Positions 62,643-64,000 of a stretch of DNA of 64,000 nt are shown here, piece after piece. This DNA comes from Tabrizicola sp. TH137 (GTDB taxonomy: Bacteria; Pseudomonadota; Alphaproteobacteria; Rhodobacterales; Rhodobacteraceae). The position numbers and the translations under genes are program-made. The stretch is from contig NZ_PKRQ01000004.1 of the NCBI RefSeq assembly GCF_002855575.1, forward strand, positions 186,001-250,000, in the 5' to 3' direction. The number at the start of each line of letters is the position of its first letter. Position 1 is the stretch's first letter. The notes beneath the pieces were generated by a model. The model saw only the letters and a list, made by a program, of their open reading frames with translations. It was not told the origin of the DNA and made no database searches.

Positions 62643-63521
62643 ATGGTAGATATCGCATTCGGGCCGGAACCGGGAAAACGTCCCGATCTTTCCGTTTCCA
62701 ACACCCGTTATCTGGAAATGGTCCGCCGCAAGCGCATGTATGGCGGCATCCTTCTGGTCTTCTTCATCGCCCTCACCGCCGCAGGCTGGATGCTGGCCGA
62801 AGAGCGCAACGCGGGCGATTTCTGGTCCGGCCTGCCGCAGGTCATCGACTTCCCGGCCGAGGTTCTGACCGAAGCCTGGATGAACCGCGCCAACATCGCC
62901 GGATATGCCTGGGAACATTTCCCCGCCCTGATCGAGACGATCAACATCGCCGCCGTCGCCACCCTTGTCGGCGCGCTGGCCGCCATGGCCCTGTCGCTGC
63001 TGGCCACCCGTGGCCTTGCCCGCTGGCCCCGCCTCATCCCGGTCTTCCGCCGCACGATGGATGCGCTCCGCGCCATCCCCGAAATCGTGATCGCGCTGGT
63101 CCTGATCTATATCCTCGGCGGCGGCCCCGTCCCCGCCGTCATCGCCATCGCCCTTCATACGGGCGGCGCACTGGGCAAGCTCTTCTCCGAAGTCGCTGAA
63201 AACGCGGACACAAAACCCATCGAGGGCCTCGCCTCCGTCGGCGCTACGTGGTCACAGCGCATGTGGCTGGGCGTCATCCCGCAGGTGGCGCCGAACTGGC
63301 TCTCCTATGCCCTCCTGCGGTTCGAGATCAACGTCCGCGCCAGCGCCATCCTCGGCTTCGTCGGCGAAGGCGGGATCGGGCATGACCTCAAGGTCGCGAT
63401 GCAATGGGGCCAGGGCCGCTATGATCAGGTCGTCGCGATCTTCCTGCTCCTCTTCATCACCATCGTCGTGATCGACCAGATCTCCGACCATTTCCGCCAC
63501 AAGCTGGTCAAGGGACACTGA
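62643..63521 (+). CDS. phnE: Phosphonate ABC transporter permease 1
   Basis: The 292-residue permease has a charged N-terminal arm, a first helix at GGILLVFFIALTAAGWMLA and the PhnE block VGEGGIGHDLKVAMQWGQG. The EAA-type loop TKPIEGLASVGATWSQRMWL sits in the expected place. ATG 62643 lies directly after the terminator T-run. The second permease starts 3 nt after its stop. Confidence 0.94.
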   Translation: MVDIAFGPEPGKRPDLSVSNTRYLEMVRRKRMYGGILLVFFIALTAAGWMLAEERNAGDFWSGLPQVIDFPAEVLTEAWMNRANIAGYAWEHFPALIETINIAAVATLVGALAAMALSLLATRGLARWPRLIPVFRRTMDALRAIPEIVIALVLIYILGGGPVPAVIAIALHTGGALGKLFSEVAENADTKPIEGLASVGATWSQRMWLGVIPQVAPNWLSYALLRFEINVRASAILGFVGEGGIGHDLKVAMQWGQGRYDQVVAIFLLLFITIVVIDQISDHFRHKLVKGH

Positions 63522-63524
63522 CCC

Positions 63525-64000
63525 ATGACGATGACCCTCACCGATCCCGCGCTGGCCGAAACCATCCTCCAGAAACTCCGCCGCAAGCGCCGCATCGCGC
63601 TGGCCGTTCCGGCCGTGATCCTCGCTTACCTGATCTATGCCGCGATCAGCTTCGACATCGCGAACCTCGTGCAGCGCGCGCGTTTCGACAATGCCGCGAT
63701 CCTTCTGTCCGACTTCTGGTCGCACAAGACCCATGTCACCCGCGACAACCGGTCGGGCAACGTCACCATCGCCATCGAGGGCGAAGCGAAAGGCACCTAC
63801 CCCGAGGGCATGTTGCCCGACTGGGTCACCATCGCCGATGGGGTCACCACGATCGACCTCGGCAATGGCCACCTCATCACCTATGACGATGCCGGGGCCC
63901 GCTATGACGTGCCGGGATACGGCCTGATCGACATCCGCTCCGAAGGCGGCCGTCCGGTCATGACCGCGCCGCAACCCATCCCCGACTGGATCAGCGTGTC
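63525..64000 (+). CDS. phnE: Phosphonate ABC transporter permease 2, 5' part (runs off window)
   Basis: The first 158 residues are visible: a charged start, one membrane helix (IALAVPAVILAYLIYAAIS) and a large periplasmic insertion (GMLPDWVTIADGVTTIDLGN). The long N-terminal extension is typical of the alphaproteobacterial second PhnE. The membrane core is beyond the window. ATG 63531 is an alternative start. Confidence 0.88.
   Translation, partial: MTMTLTDPALAETILQKLRRKRRIALAVPAVILAYLIYAAISFDIANLVQRARFDNAAILLSDFWSHKTHVTRDNRSGNVTIAIEGEAKGTYPEGMLPDWVTIADGVTTIDLGNGHLITYDDAGARYDVPGYGLIDIRSEGGRPVMTAPQPIPDWISV

Overview
The window is high-GC DNA packed with genes that overlap by ATGA or GTGA and often end codons in C. 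Gene content and gene order (MlaA/MlaC, RidA paralogues, DUF2794, IalB, MbfA with an Irr-type box, GTTC-N7-GTTC SOS boxes, PhnCDE with two permeases) point to an alphaproteobacterium, most likely a Rhodobacteraceae member. No prophage, integrase, transposase or CRISPR array was seen. Mobile-type signals are limited to a ParDE module, a DUF3800 gene inside the leucine genes, a fosA-like gene beside a broken paralogue, and dispersed short palindromes.

Layout. 1-14 kb: the end of a class A penicillin-binding protein, mlaA-mlaC, a type I secretion ABC/HlyD pair, two RidA proteins, a phosphodiesterase, phhB, an SOS-boxed dnaE2 that lacks its C-terminal domain, a LOG-family protein and dapD. 14-24 kb: an inositol dehydrogenase/SDR pair with an IolR-type operator, a GST, rlmN, parDE, ialB, asparaginase, DUF2794, and mbfA with a nitroreductase. 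24-33 kb: rsmD, a ferredoxin-reductase-like flavoprotein, peroxiredoxin, an MltB-type transglycosylase, DUF2267/DUF2268, fosA, a pentapeptide protein, imuB (SOS-boxed, apart from dnaE2) and cytochrome c'. 33-44 kb: glutathione-dependent formaldehyde dehydrogenase, PAP2, NYN-LOTUS, a tiny ORF coupled to rsfS, then rlmH-gpmI-envC-ctpA-rppH. 44-54 kb: leuC, leuD and leuB, separated by a DUF3800 gene, a membrane protein, an endonuclease-like protein and two membrane LytTR regulators; then a DMT exporter and tRNA-Pro(CGG).

54-64 kb is the most unusual part. Two phosphonate-type ABC operons lie head to tail, and each is preceded by in-phase 11-bp repeats that look like a PhoB box. The second is the usual phnC-phnD-phnE-phnE. 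The first encodes a PhnD-like binding protein, an ATPase and a permease, followed in tight overlap by a SAM methyltransferase and a divergent PhnM-type amidohydrolase, and then by a lysophospholipid-type acyltransferase. No C-P lyase core gene is present. Between the operons is a C-rich tandem array with seven cores spaced about 121-140 bp apart, and a set of 12-nt iterons. The first operon is the best candidate here for an undescribed phosphate-starvation pathway acting on a phosphorus compound or lipid.

All calls come from reading the sequence. No database search was run, so family names rest on recognised motifs and general similarity.
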